From Acanthaster planci (lineage: Eukaryota > Echinodermata > Asteroidea > Valvatida > Acanthasteridae), in NCBI RefSeq assembly GCF_001949145.1, contig NW_019091362.1, positions 5,229,831 to 5,293,830 on the forward strand: a DNA stretch of 64,000 nt, given 5' to 3'. The notes under the pieces were generated by a model, which was not told the DNA's origin, searched no databases, and was given only the letters and a program-made list of their open reading frames with translations. This document shows positions 52,078 through 63,764 of this stretch, piece after piece. The stretch's first letter is position 1, and every line of letters starts with the position of its first letter. A program made the translations under genes and the position numbers.

Positions 52078-52441
52078 GAACATGGAAGGAGACACCAGTT
52101 GGTGGGAAATTTATTGAAGCGGAACTCTGGGAAATGAAGAACATTTGTTTAGCCCATTCAGACAGCATGTTCTGTTTTCCTCTTTGAACTAAATCAATAT
52201 TGGAATTTTTATTGGAAAGTGAAATATGATACTGTACCAGGCATAGTTCTTTTGGGCCTGTTTCGTAGGTTTTAATTGTGCACTGTGAATGCACACTGCA
52301 TTAACCCTAATAGATCTGGGAGGGTGGAATCCCCCTTCAACTTTTTTCCAATATCGCTGCAGTGCATTTTTTTCAGAGGTTAAGCCTTTTAGAGTTTCTT
52401 GAGTAAATCTTTGCACTCATTTGGAAACCATATTTGCAAAC

Positions 52442-52447
52442 AATAAA
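52442..52447 (+). promoter_or_regulatory. Candidate polyadenylation signal of ZNF593
   Basis: AATAAA 365 bases after the ZNF593 stop codon. A second AATAAA lies at 52881-52886. Confidence 0.6.
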
Positions 52448-52966
52448 GATGTATACCTTTTCCACTGCGGTGCTTCGAACTTCAAATAACCATAACAACA
52501 AAAACACATGAGTTTAAACTTTACATTTGTAATAATGAAGAATATGTGTATAAGCATGCCAAGTTTTTTAAAACATCGGGTTTGGCTCAGCCGATTTCGG
52601 GGGGGGGGCAAAATCTCTTTTTGAAGGTTAATGGGATTGTCTTTAAAACTGCTTCTAGGAAATTAAAGTATTTAAAATTGAAGTAATTTCCTAAAACCCT
52701 AGGACTTCTAGTCTCGAAAAGAGACGGGCGTGTCAAAGATCAAACCTGAGACTTGTCACAATCAGTGTTGACATCTACATTTTCTGTTTTTGTTTCATGA
52801 TGCTAAACTTCCCCGGCTCTTTTTTGCGCTGATTGTACTCAGTTGGTCAGCTGTTAGATTTGTTTTTAATCTCCTCTCTGAATAAAGACAAGGAGACTCT
52901 CGAAATCACACGAAAACATGTTATATTTAATTCCAAGTGGTCATGATAAAAATTCTTAATGAAAGC

Positions 52967-52972
52967 TTTATT
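52967..52972 (-). promoter_or_regulatory. Candidate polyadenylation signal of the 309-aa gene
   Basis: AATAAA on the minus strand about 72 bases beyond the stop codon at 53044, a typical spacing for a short 3' UTR. Confidence 0.65.
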
Positions 52973-53043
52973 AGTTAGAAATGAATCAACCATTTAGTTT
53001 TAAAATAATTTGAATAATTGCCAATAAACGATGTCGAGGTTTC

Positions 53044-53973
53044 TCAGTGTTCATTTGGAGTCATCATCTGCATTCTGGATGGTCCAATTTCCGAATTGGG
53101 TGGCACAGACGGTTCGTCGTCGAAGTAATGATATGGTCTGAACAAAGGTGACAACCCTCTACCTGGCCACTCGCGGTCCAGCCTGTCAGGCCCACGATCC
53201 TCGAGCATTATCCTGCTTGAAGAGATGACAGACTCCAGGCTGTCCTCCCCACCGGACGCCCCTGCGGACGTTGAGGGGGCTTGTAGTGGCTCGATGCGAG
53301 GCCTGGAGTTCCGCTGGACATAGTGGTCCAACTGAACCGAGCCGTTGATTTTTCCCGAGTACGAGAGCTTCGTCTGGGTGTACAGCTGCGTTGGGCAGGG
53401 ACCTCCGCGGTCCACCCTACGAACCTTGGGGAACATTTGAGGTATGACGATGTTGTCATCGTTCCGTTTGATCACTTTCCCGGGCGGGAAGGAGTGATGA
53501 CTTCCCCTTGTCAGTAACACCGGCGGGTCCTTTCTCCGTCGGTAGGACTGTCGTTTATGATTATCCGGCCTGCCTTCCCTGGAGTCGCTCGGTTTCTTAC
53601 GATTCACGAGAGTCGCATTTGTCGTGTACAAGGTTCTCGAGCGTTTGAAGTCATTCGTGGAAGATCCCCGAACCAATGGGTAACGCGCGGATAGTGCAGC
53701 CGACAGAGCTGCAACGCCATCCTCCGGCCGGCTCTTTGTCGTCACCAGGGGACTTCTCTGCTTGAGAAACACGGGTCGGTTCATCGGTGGTCTGGGATTG
53801 TCCATTTTGTGCCGTGTGCCTGATTGGCATGTGACGGCCAGTGCTTGTCCCCGACCCTGTTCGTCGTCAAGTCGGGATGATTTGGGGTCCCAGTCCGGGA
53901 ATGAGACACACTTAACCGATGGCTTGCGGGTCGTTGGCGGCTGAATCGGCGGGAGAGGCTTGCTTCTCAGCAT
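53044..53973 (-). CDS. Uncharacterised basic, disordered protein, 309 aa, single coding exon
   Basis: I do not recognise this protein. It is rich in Arg, Pro and Ser with no hydrophobic segment, so it is probably soluble and largely disordered. Visible points: KCVSF at residues 21-25, which fits the RVxF docking consensus for protein phosphatase 1; basic stretches RRRK (145-148) and KVIKR (166-170); an alanine-rich helix-like patch at 87-97; and an acidic/Ser patch GGEDSLESVISSS (241-253). The open frame is 930 nt with high GC compared with its flanks. An in-frame TGA at 53991-53989 precedes the ATG, which fixes the start. A TTTACAG acceptor-like site just upstream (about 54025) suggests a 5' noncoding exon. 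It converges with ZNF593. Function unknown. Confidence 0.75.
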   Translation of the reverse strand: MLRSKPLPPIQPPTTRKPSVKCVSFPDWDPKSSRLDDEQGRGQALAVTCQSGTRHKMDNPRPPMNRPVFLKQRSPLVTTKSRPEDGVAALSAALSARYPLVRGSSTNDFKRSRTLYTTNATLVNRKKPSDSREGRPDNHKRQSYRRRKDPPVLLTRGSHHSFPPGKVIKRNDDNIVIPQMFPKVRRVDRGGPCPTQLYTQTKLSYSGKINGSVQLDHYVQRNSRPRIEPLQAPSTSAGASGGEDSLESVISSSRIMLEDRGPDRLDREWPGRGLSPLFRPYHYFDDEPSVPPNSEIGPSRMQMMTPNEH

Positions 53974-53991
53974 AGTTCCATCTCGGTATCA

Positions 53992-56900
53992 TCTAGCGTC
54001 GTTATGCTTGTTCAGATACATACTTCCTGTAAAGTTGCAAAACGAAAAGACATTCTTAAGTCCATCTGAAATATTTGACGCTTGTGTCCCGGATCAGTTA
54101 TTTTACAAAATGATAACATGACATTATTTTATACACAAAAATTTTATGATGCGCGCAGATCTTGCAGTTGTTCCAATTAGCTTACTCGTGGTTAGAAATG
54201 CTGAAACGGTTTGTTTCTGGGAGATCGTCCCCCCCCTTTTTTTAAGTCGTAAAGACGCTTGGCTTCACTGAATACTTATTGTCTCCACGCCCTCTTAAAA
54301 GTATTCAATGCGCTTGAGATACATGCCTTCCCAACAAGGCAAATGATACCTGTTTTTTTTCTTTTCTGGAGAAAGTAGTCTTGCCACATCGTTGTCGAGA
54401 ATCTTGACAACTTACTTTGTTGTCGGCTCTTACAGACTCTGTAGCCCGGGGGGAAAATGATAAATAGTTTTTTATTGCTTGCTAAAAGCTTCTGAATTAG
54501 GCTGTCGACCACAACACGAAAAGCAAATCTTTGGTTTGTTCCCTTGCTCAAATACGCTAACAACTCCATTTCCTGGGTTTCTATGTGTGACCAGGGATGT
54601 TTTGAGGGATTTTTTCCAGCGAGCCGCGAAAAAAGGTCAACATAATAGCTTGCCACCGGGGCTGACCGGCATTCATTTTGATTGATTGAAAAACGAGGTA
54701 CTCTAATTGCTTTTGACACGGGACTAGAGAATGTGCCTGTGTAAAGATACTTGAGCTCCCATAGGATGTGAGTAAATTTAGACATTTTAACCCTCGGTCC
54801 TTGATTAAATAATGTTGAAACATGCCACACTGATAAAGACACTTTATAGAAGCGTGGATACATCTGAAAGTAGTCTTTGGTCACAATTACAGTCTTTAAT
54901 AGATAGAGAAGAATAGTTTTGATATTGTTGAAGCATACGCAGCTCATGGAGCATCGAAGCCGAACATTTTGCAAAGTAACTGTGGGAATTTTTCCTGAAC
55001 ATTAATGGGGACAGTTTAAACCAAACTTCTTAATTATCATTGTAATGACTTTCAACTCATTGACTAGTGAGAAGTTCAACCAGTTAAAGAGCTAAACCAT
55101 GGATAGATTTTGTTTAGCGCCCGTAAGCTCAGGGAGAAGTGATTCCTGAGGATAGCATGGCAAGTTGGTCACAGGATGTCAAAAATACTGGCTGAAACAA
55201 TCTAGTAAACAATACTCGTAAATGTTTTGAGACGTAGAAAAATATCTCGAAAACTTCTCAAAGCAGGTGAAACATGTACATTTGTTCGTTACAAATTGCT
55301 TTTAATGCAAAAGTCAATATTTATAGGGCTTTTGTGGTTTATAGTTTGTTAAATCTAGCAAGATACCACATTCCACCTAATAGTTTCAGCACTGAAGATC
55401 CAGCAGTTAATTCAAGTTCAGTTGCACGCTCTTTATGATTTGAAATTATCCCACGGTTATTCAAAGGCATGGTGATTTTGATAAGTAGAATCTACATGCA
55501 TGGTGCAGACTTGAACCCTGTCCTATCTCTGACAATGCTCACCTTGCGTATTATTATGAATTGTTATTATTCACCTTTGTGTTATGATCTGTGAACTGTC
55601 CTCAAACCCAGCTTTATCAAATGTTCATATTTTTAATGCCTGTGTTTTCATAACCACGAGAGAGAAGTGTTCTCCCAGCGTGCCATATTTTCGTGCAAAA
55701 TATCATAAAGAGTTATTCATGATGTACTTTAGCTATCTCTGAAATTGAAATTTAATTTGCGGTGTCTGGGTTTCAACTCGTGCATTCTCTATTTGAGTGC
55801 TTAGTGCGCCCAGTTTTTTTTTAATGCCTGAAATTTAGCGTTGTGTTTTGGTTACATTGTACTTGGTTATAATAGTCTTAGAAATGATAGCGCGAAGAGT
55901 AGGGCCTACTTCTGTGGCATGTGGAGGGTAAGGATAGAAAACACATTTCCGCAAGTTCGAAGTGAAATGATTTACCTGAGAGTCGAGACGAAAAGAAGGT
56001 GGATTACATGCGAGGAATCGAAACAAAATGCGTCCAGTAACAAACCTGACCACTGAAAGCAAATATACTTTGCCCTTTTTCTGATATGAAGTGTTTATTC
56101 AATGATTTGCTCTGTTTGAAGATAGATGGCTCTGTGTCTTCTGAGGATAATACTTTTGGCAGCGAAATAACAAAGTTTCAAAGTCGTGTCGACTGGAACA
56201 ACGAGAGGGAGTAGAAAAACAAATATTTCCAAAAGCTAAATGTATCAAGAAAACTTGAATGCAGTAAAACTTAGAGTAAAAGATCGACGATTTTGCTGAA
56301 GCTGGTGTGTTTATATCATATATTTATGAATATTTACGCTCAAAACAATTGCTTTTGCGGTTTGAACTAAATACCAGGCACATGATGAGTTTCAACGTTT
56401 GAAGTACGTTTTGTCCCACCATGTCTGAAATACATTAGTACACTTTGAAAGTGTCAACTCCAATTCGTCTTGAATAAAAAAAGCCTTATTCTGTATCAGG
56501 CATCGAATAGCCTGCGTTAGTGAAGGGAAGAAAGTATAATAGTGCTGTAAATACATAATGGCTGAACATTGACTAGTCTGCAGTAAATTCGAAATGCCCA
56601 CCTTTTGAAGTAATTAGCATTGCAAATCAATGGACGAATCGTGTTCGGGTGATGAGCTTGTTGAGCATACCGTGTCAACACCCTGATAAAAACTGAAGGA
56701 GTTGCACTTCAAACCCGCTCTGCGTGTTGATGGTACATGGTTACCGCGTTTGGGAGACACCAGCAAGCCAAGGGGAATTGTTTCATAGCGGTCTCGTGGC
56801 AGGCAGTCGTGGAGCCGGGGCCAGGCTGTGAATCGGAACACCGATCGGCGGTTGGTATGAGACACCTCCTGTAATCAGCTACAGGCGGGCCTTGCGTGGT

Positions 56901-59900
56901 TTTCGTCCTTAGAAGTGGCGGAGTCGTGACATGTGAATAGACGGTCCTGTGAAGGCGGATGATTTGGCTCATTTTACTGAGCACAAACCGGGGTGTAATC
57001 GCCTTACGAGCTGATACCACTGTTTGTCTGTTTAAAGCTCTACTCTTAAATAAGCTGATACGGCAATCAGAGACCCAACATGTGCCATGTAATGGACTAA
57101 AATCTTTATTATCCATGATTACCATAATCCCTCTCAACGCAAACTCTAAGCAAATCAGACGTCAGAAGTTGGTCAAAAGTGAAACTCTGTTTCGCACAAC
57201 GGCTGTTCCATGTAGACTTTAGCTGACTAAATGACAGCTTCATCGACGTATGTTTGAAATGAACAACGAGGAATCATTTTAATTTGAAACGCATTTCTTA
57301 GCTTAATTAACTAACGAATTCCTTTTATTAACATTTTGGCTACAAATGAAAGGATCAAAGTACACATATACACACATGTACATGTATATCATTGTGGATC
57401 TGAAATTTGTGGTGTGGGGTTCGCTATAGCCTAGGTCAAACAGCCGTGACGTATTTAAATTCTACAATTATTATCAAACCTTGCCCCCGTTTGTGCCCCT
57501 GGTGCGCTAAATTCTTTCTGTAAACTGTCTCCCATGGATACCACTCAGTCTTAACTGCTCTTTTGTTCTGCCGACAATACAAATGGCACGAGGTCGTTTG
57601 CAGTGCACACCGACCGTTCTCAGTTTGTTTACCAATCATTTCAGGCTACTGGAAAATAAAACAAAATGGTGAACCAAAGCTGCAAAAGAGGCCAAGATAA
57701 CTTTTCCTTACTGCAGACTTGTCGTTAAATAATTTGAGAGGTCCGCCGGAGATTTTTTTAAATTTTGCCCCTAATTTAGATCTCGACCATAGGGTAAATG
57801 CTTTCATTGAAACATTGCAGTGCCTCTGTCGCCCCATCGGAGAACGAGCTAACAAATTCTAATAATGCTAATATTTCACGCCATCATGCGTCCATGAATC
57901 AGCACTTTCAATGCAAGGCAATTCAAAGCAAATGAGCAGCCCTTGTCGAAAAAGATGATATTCCGCGAGGATGGTAGGTCGAAGATTCGTCAAAACCTCG
58001 TAAGAGGTTTCTACGGATGGTGTAACTGAGCCGCACAGTTCTGGTAACAGGATAATTTAAACGATTGCGGATTCTGCACGGCCTCTTCGTGGTTCTGTCT
58101 ACTGGTACTATCAAACCATTTGGACTCGTTTATCTCTTCGCACCTTGCAAAGTATGCCACAAGCCACCGTGCTTCCCATGGAGTGTATCAATCTAACGGT
58201 AGTCTCTCGTCATATATCGACAGACGTAAGATTGGTTAACTCGGTCAGTGGTTCAGGCCTTATTGTCATTTATTTTTGTGCAGCTAGAGAGGGTGACGTA
58301 TTTCAACATGTACGATGCTATAAATACATGAAAGCCTGCTATATTACATATACATGTAATGCTTTCTGGGCCACAGCAATAAAATTAACAAGTTCTTTGG
58401 ACAGAACCAAGTATATGGCACATCGTGGACACATTAGTTTGGCTGGGCTGGCGTTAATCAAATCACATGCCATCGTGCGTAGTGATAAAAATCTTCAAAT
58501 TTGAGCTTTTTTAAAAGTTGCTCCCGTCTATATATGTAAAACCCACATGTTGGGCATACAATCTCATCAGAATCTTTTGAATATTGTTGTCATACACGAG
58601 CCCTTTGAAATAGGAAATTTTCACTGCAACTTAACGTTATTAGTACATGTACCAGTGTTGCACTGTTCTGACAACACACCTGCATTGGATGGGCCACTTA
58701 ATACGACCAAACTAATGAGCCAATCAAGACATTTTGCCTGCCTGACCGGTCGTAACACGTGCGTAGATCAGCTAACCACATTAATAAAATTGGGGGTCTC
58801 TAGCATTGACAGGCGGGTGAATCCGAGAAAGTAAAACGCCTGTTCATTACAGTTCTTGTGGCAGTCATACGTCTTCACGTCATACACGTCCATGGCAAGA
58901 TGTAGGAATAAAGCCCTTGTACTCGTAGGATGTACGAATCATAGGACAAGCTGAGAGCTAATCAGCCTGGCGCAGCGCTGGCTTTGTCTACGATTACGTT
59001 GGGACGGTGGGGTGGAATGACACTCACTGTAATGGGAATTATTGGATCTTGCTCCAACACAAGAGGTATTAAAACGACATGTTCTTTCCGTGTACATGTA
59101 CATTTGACATTTTAATCCGTGACCCATGGTTGATGACGAACCCCCGTCGTGAAAAATTCATCGGAAGGCCAACTGACCGCGACAGGAAAGCATAAAGTCC
59201 GGCCCTCGTGTGAAGAAACTGGACATCGCCGAGGGCAATCCCCGAGGGGAATTGAAAAAGAAAAATGAGACAAAAGGGGAAAGAAACGAAAAAAAAATAA
59301 TAAAAAGGGGGCTCACTGAACACTGTGATTGAGACTTTCGAAATCTAAAAATTAATCAGTTTGAAAGCTCACACCAGAACATGGGAATAGACAGAGAAAT
59401 TTCCATATTACATTTGGGTTACTAATATTTACGTGGGCCGCCATGAGACAGGGTGAAGCGGATACTATAGCACTGAGGAATATGTTGAGTGTCACGGTTT
59501 CTGAAGCACTCAACATCTACCCGCAGTGCCGCTTCACAAAAACGTAAAGGCCCTTATCGAATTAAAGTAGAAGGAAATTTTCCATGTTTCTATAGGATAA
59601 ATAGCAGTTGCTGATATGCTTTGAAAAACCCACTTCAAAAATGTTCCTTCTTCTTTGGGGTTGTTTCCTAGGCCTAACTGTAGCTTTTTGGTACATGTAC
59701 ATGTATCGCCTTGCCGGGGGGGGGTGAATCTTCCCAATTTATTTCTCAACGCATCACGAATCATCGATCCGGCCCGTCATTGTTCGCGTCAACACAGCGG
59801 ATCCCGTACACACAGAAAAGCAGATTCACCGTCAACCAGTGTACACACGGGATCAATGCGATTCTAGTTGCTAGCGAGTCCCGTTACCAAGCAGGGGCGC

Positions 59901-61460
59901 GCGGTGTCAAAAGGTTCACCTTCGGCGTTGCGAGGTCTGTTGTTTGCCGACGGGGGGACAATAGAGCAGTACAAGCCCGAATATTGATCAACACCACAAT
60001 CTGAATTCTTGTAGGAATTTTAGCCGAATCTGTGAAGCAAAATTTCTACAGTCACACACAGTAGGACATCAGTTAACCGTACTTCGTTGAGCACAGTATG
60101 GTCCAACTGAAATCATGTAGAATATGGTCAAAAGAAAGAAAGGGGTAGATTGTATCATCGACGACAACAACCGAAATGTGTCGGCCGAGATGAAGCAATG
60201 ACGCGGTACGTATGAGGCATTGTGATATGAGCTGTGGTTTCGTGAATGGGTACTAATCATCCATGATTCTACATGTCCCGTACATGAATACGGTCGTTGT
60301 ATTTCTTAAAAAAATGTAGCGCATCGAAGCTGGTATCTTTTTTTTTAAAGTTAGACCCTCTATCTGCGACAGTGCAATATGCTCGTTCCAACGACTGTTA
60401 CAGAGAGGGCTCATTTATCGAGTAAATGACCTGGCAGTGAAGCTGGTACAGAATGGACAAGTATACTACGAGGTGGTGTGTCCTCCATAGTACTTGTAGG
60501 TCTATTCGGAAATGACATAGGCGATGATTTTGCGCTTTCAGGGTACTCAACGGATACTGTATTTATCTGTGTCATGCACGTTGGAAAGTTCGGGTGGAGA
60601 GGGGGTTTTTAAGTGTTGACGTGCAACAATGTGCATTAAATCGCTTCAACAGAACTAACAGGTACTTCCAATAAATTTCTCCCATGATTGACATGTATTT
60701 TTTTATTAATTTGTAAGGTTATGCCATGTGCGCTTCGTGACCCTTCATAGTTTGTTAGGAAGTACTGTTGTCACACAAATTTCAGCTTTGTAAAGTAGGG
60801 AGCAGGAAAAATTGAAAGCTTACATTGAGTGCGTCGAAGAAAAGATTTTTTTCACAGGCTATGTGTGAAATCAACGTTTTATGACCTTAAGCAAATAATT
60901 CTTGTTTGTTCGGAAGAGATGAAACCTTTAAACATGAGCCATTGCAAATGTGTTTAAGCGAATACCCAGTTTGGATAGAATCCAGCGAGGTCTAAATAAG
61001 TTGTGAAGCACAATGCACTGGAGGCCCTGTCATGCAAGAAGTGGTATGGTGGATAATACAATCAGTTCAAACTTTCACTTGGTAGTACATGTATTAAGGA
61101 TCGGTGTTTTTCGCTCTGAAAGCGAGTTTACGATAAAAGTGAAGGATTTGCTGTTGTGTTCGGATTGTATTTAATGATGCGTTTCCCACTACCTGGCTTG
61201 TGACATAAGCTTAAATATCCCCGATAACAATAGTACAATTATTATGTTTAAATTCCAAGAGGAGTATTTTTTATACAAATCTCTTTTTGTTTTTCATGTT
61301 TGCAAAAATTGATGGACTTCTTGTTGATGAAAATATTTATACCCTCGTGAGAAATTATTTTGTTTTCTTTTGTCTATTTTGTAAAACATGCAGATTCGAG
61401 ATTTCCTGGAAGAATACCCGAAATTTAAAGGTTTTTCCTTAATGACTGGCATCGATGACT
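53992..61460. other. 7.5-kb intergenic stretch between two divergent single-exon genes
   Basis: No coding region supported. The frames at 54276-54974 (minus, 232 codons) and 56709-57137 (minus, 142 codons) show no motif and no codon bias, so I treat them as chance. It should contain the 5' noncoding exons and promoters of both flanking genes. TACATGTA words near 57374, 59092 and 59692. Confidence 0.4.
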
Positions 61461-61474
61461 GACAGTATCTTTCA

Positions 61475-63073
61475 ATGGTCATGTTGGTTACTGGCAACGT
61501 TAGTCCGCGAACGTACAGGCGTAGAGACCCAGTGGTCAATCCTCGTGCTTTGAGGAGTGGGACGCAAATTCACCGAGTGACCCACACCAGGGCGGTCCCC
61601 TTCCGTACTCCGCCTCGAGACGTTTTTTTCTCCATTGAAAAGTCGCTTCCTCACGATGAACTTCAGACCGCCCGCACCAGACCTAATAGCCGACAATGCG
61701 CCGATGCGATGCAGGATTACTTCCCTGGTGTTTCCACGAACACCGCTCCGACCCCAGTTTCCAGGCGTGAATCAACCGTTTCAGGGGTCCAGTCCAGATG
61801 TGCATCGGTCCCATTGCCAAAAGCCGACGCAAACAACGTGAACTCGGGCGATACCGAAACGGGGCGGAGTGCCACGGCACCACCATATATCAACCTGTCG
61901 CTCCAACTTTCTGATTTGGAAAATCTCAACATGAGAGCTGACGAGGTAGCCACGGCTGCGATCGAGAAAGAGCAACAGAAATTCCACGCGGAGAGGCGTC
62001 TCAACATCTCCTCGGCAATGGGTGTCCGGCAGCACGGCTCCCCCCGCTACGGAAGCTTCAGTGGGACACCAACAAGAAGAAAACGGCGGGAAAGAGAGCA
62101 CGCATACTTGTGCATGAAGTTCCGCGAACGGCCGTGTTTGCGGACAGAGAGTTTTCTGAATGACGATCTCTACGTTCAGGTGAACAACTTGTCCAGGGAA
62201 TGCTGCGATGTCCTCGGGCCAAAGGCCTGCCACGAGTGCGATAGACTGAACAGACGCAGCAATTCCGCCCTTCGCAATGAGGCCAACTTCCCAAGCATCC
62301 ATATTTCTGCCGCTAACTTTTCAACAATGACATTAGTCAACAGGGTGAGGCCCGAGATGAATACCAGGGAGGTGCTGGAGAGGCTCGCCCACGGAGACAT
62401 ATCAAGGCAGTCGCTACGCCGTCACAGGAGCAGCTCTGAAAAGAGTCAAGACCCAGCTAGCAGTGACAATACTCCAGCTTCGCGTGCGCGCAAAACAAGC
62501 GTCAGTGCCTTCCAGGTCCCAGACGGGGTGGGTTTCTTTACCAACTTTACCGACCTAACTGCGCAGATCTTCGCCAGAAAACGAGGGCAGAACAGGCACA
62601 CTAGGCCAAAGCTGATTAACCAGGGGGTTGGGGACACGAACAACTTACCAGTGATCACAAACGTGGAGCTGGTTCCCAAGAAGGAATGGGAACGAGAGAA
62701 CCCTGCCAATTACTTTGGCCCGCCCATGCTGTCCCGCGCCGAGATCCAGAGGCAGAAGAGCCATCCGCGCTTCTACGCAGGTGCGCAAGGGAAGTACGAG
62801 CTGCCGGAGGCGCCCTCGTTTGACGAGATTACCTTAAAGGCTTCGGGGGCCAGGCACCAGAGAATTCGTCAGTTGGAGGCGCGATCGGACACGCCCGATT
62901 CGGATGTGTCCCTGTGGAGCGTGAAATCCTCACGGAAAGGCGAAGAACAGTACTCAGCTTTGAGTGAGGCTGAAACTGATGCAGTCGACGAAGAGGCAGA
63001 GTCAGACGCCCAAGCGAGCCAGGCTCTCTCAGATTTAGATAATCAGTTAGAACTAGAAACCGATTCAGCATGA
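61475..63073 (+). CDS. Uncharacterised 532-aa protein, single coding exon
   Basis: I do not recognise this protein. The frame is 1599 nt, GC-rich against AT-rich flanks, and preceded by an in-frame TGA (61460-61462), so the ATG at 61475 is the first. A CTGACAG acceptor-like site lies about ten bases upstream of it. No signal peptide or membrane helix. Regions seen: a basic N-terminal 45 residues; a Ser/Thr-rich linker; a probable helix at about 145-175 (SDLENLNMRADEVATAAIEK); a basic cluster RRKRRERE (201-208); six cysteines between 213 and 255, including CC at 243-244 and CxxC at 252-255, without a standard zinc-finger spacing; a conserved-looking segment at 390-450 (WERENPANYFGPPM); and a strongly acidic C-terminus (from about 498). 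Function unknown. Confidence 0.8.
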   Translation: MVMLVTGNVSPRTYRRRDPVVNPRALRSGTQIHRVTHTRAVPFRTPPRDVFFSIEKSLPHDELQTARTRPNSRQCADAMQDYFPGVSTNTAPTPVSRRESTVSGVQSRCASVPLPKADANNVNSGDTETGRSATAPPYINLSLQLSDLENLNMRADEVATAAIEKEQQKFHAERRLNISSAMGVRQHGSPRYGSFSGTPTRRKRREREHAYLCMKFRERPCLRTESFLNDDLYVQVNNLSRECCDVLGPKACHECDRLNRRSNSALRNEANFPSIHISAANFSTMTLVNRVRPEMNTREVLERLAHGDISRQSLRRHRSSSEKSQDPASSDNTPASRARKTSVSAFQVPDGVGFFTNFTDLTAQIFARKRGQNRHTRPKLINQGVGDTNNLPVITNVELVPKKEWERENPANYFGPPMLSRAEIQRQKSHPRFYAGAQGKYELPEAPSFDEITLKASGARHQRIRQLEARSDTPDSDVSLWSVKSSRKGEEQYSALSEAETDAVDEEAESDAQASQALSDLDNQLELETDSA

Positions 63074-63265
63074 TGCGGCAGTTGTGGGTGTCGTAGATGA
63101 TCCATTTTTGTCTATTTTGACAAGAATTGATTTTGACGCATTCCTATGCCCTGCTATAATTTTATGCATAAAGTATGGAAATTACATATTCTTACACGCT
63201 TTCAAAGCAAAAAATTGCTTCATTACAACTAATTTGACATCTTTGAAAAAAAACTGCATACGTTA

Positions 63266-63271
63266 ATTAAA
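63266..63271 (+). promoter_or_regulatory. Candidate polyadenylation signal of the 532-aa gene
   Basis: ATTAAA about 190 bases after the stop codon. It is the first usual variant signal downstream; no AATAAA seen before it. Confidence 0.4.
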
Positions 63272-63700
63272 AACGTAGAGGAAGTTGTATTGACACTATA
63301 TTTCCATATTACAGACATGGATGTATTTATTGGAATCTCTATAAACTGGTTAAATATCGGTAATGTATTTAAAGACCACCCAGTCAGTATGCCTACCAAA
63401 GTGCAATTACCACTATGTTATCAAACTCACAATGACTCAGAGAAAATGCAAAACTGGGGTGAATATGGGTATTAAGGTAGTGGAGACCAAACAGTCAAAC
63501 CAAACAATGTATGTATCTCTTTGGCTATGCTCATCTTTACAAATCCCTTGACTCGATCGGGCCATGTAACATTCAGTTGTTAAAGTTAGATGAGAAAATG
63601 TAAAGTCAAATTTCCGTTTTCAGGTGAATGACCTTTTGTTGAAGATAGCGGCCTTGGCAACTTAGTTTACGAAAAGGACAATCTTTTGAAACAGAATTTG
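63272..63700. other. Short intergenic stretch before the RT fragment
   Basis: AT-rich, with short overlapping chance frames; no feature seen. Confidence 0.4.
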
Positions 63701-63764
63701 CAATGACATTTGATGGTTTGGTAAAGATTCTCGATGTAAAAAGGTAAGCACATGACACCATGAT

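Noticed and set aside
54276-54974. 232-codon open frame on the minus strand
   Set aside because: AT-rich, no motif, no helpful splice or poly(A) context; codon use looks like its non-coding surroundings.
61683-63071. Several minus-strand frames of 67-173 codons
   Set aside because: They lie opposite the 532-aa gene and result from its GC-rich, stop-poor sequence.
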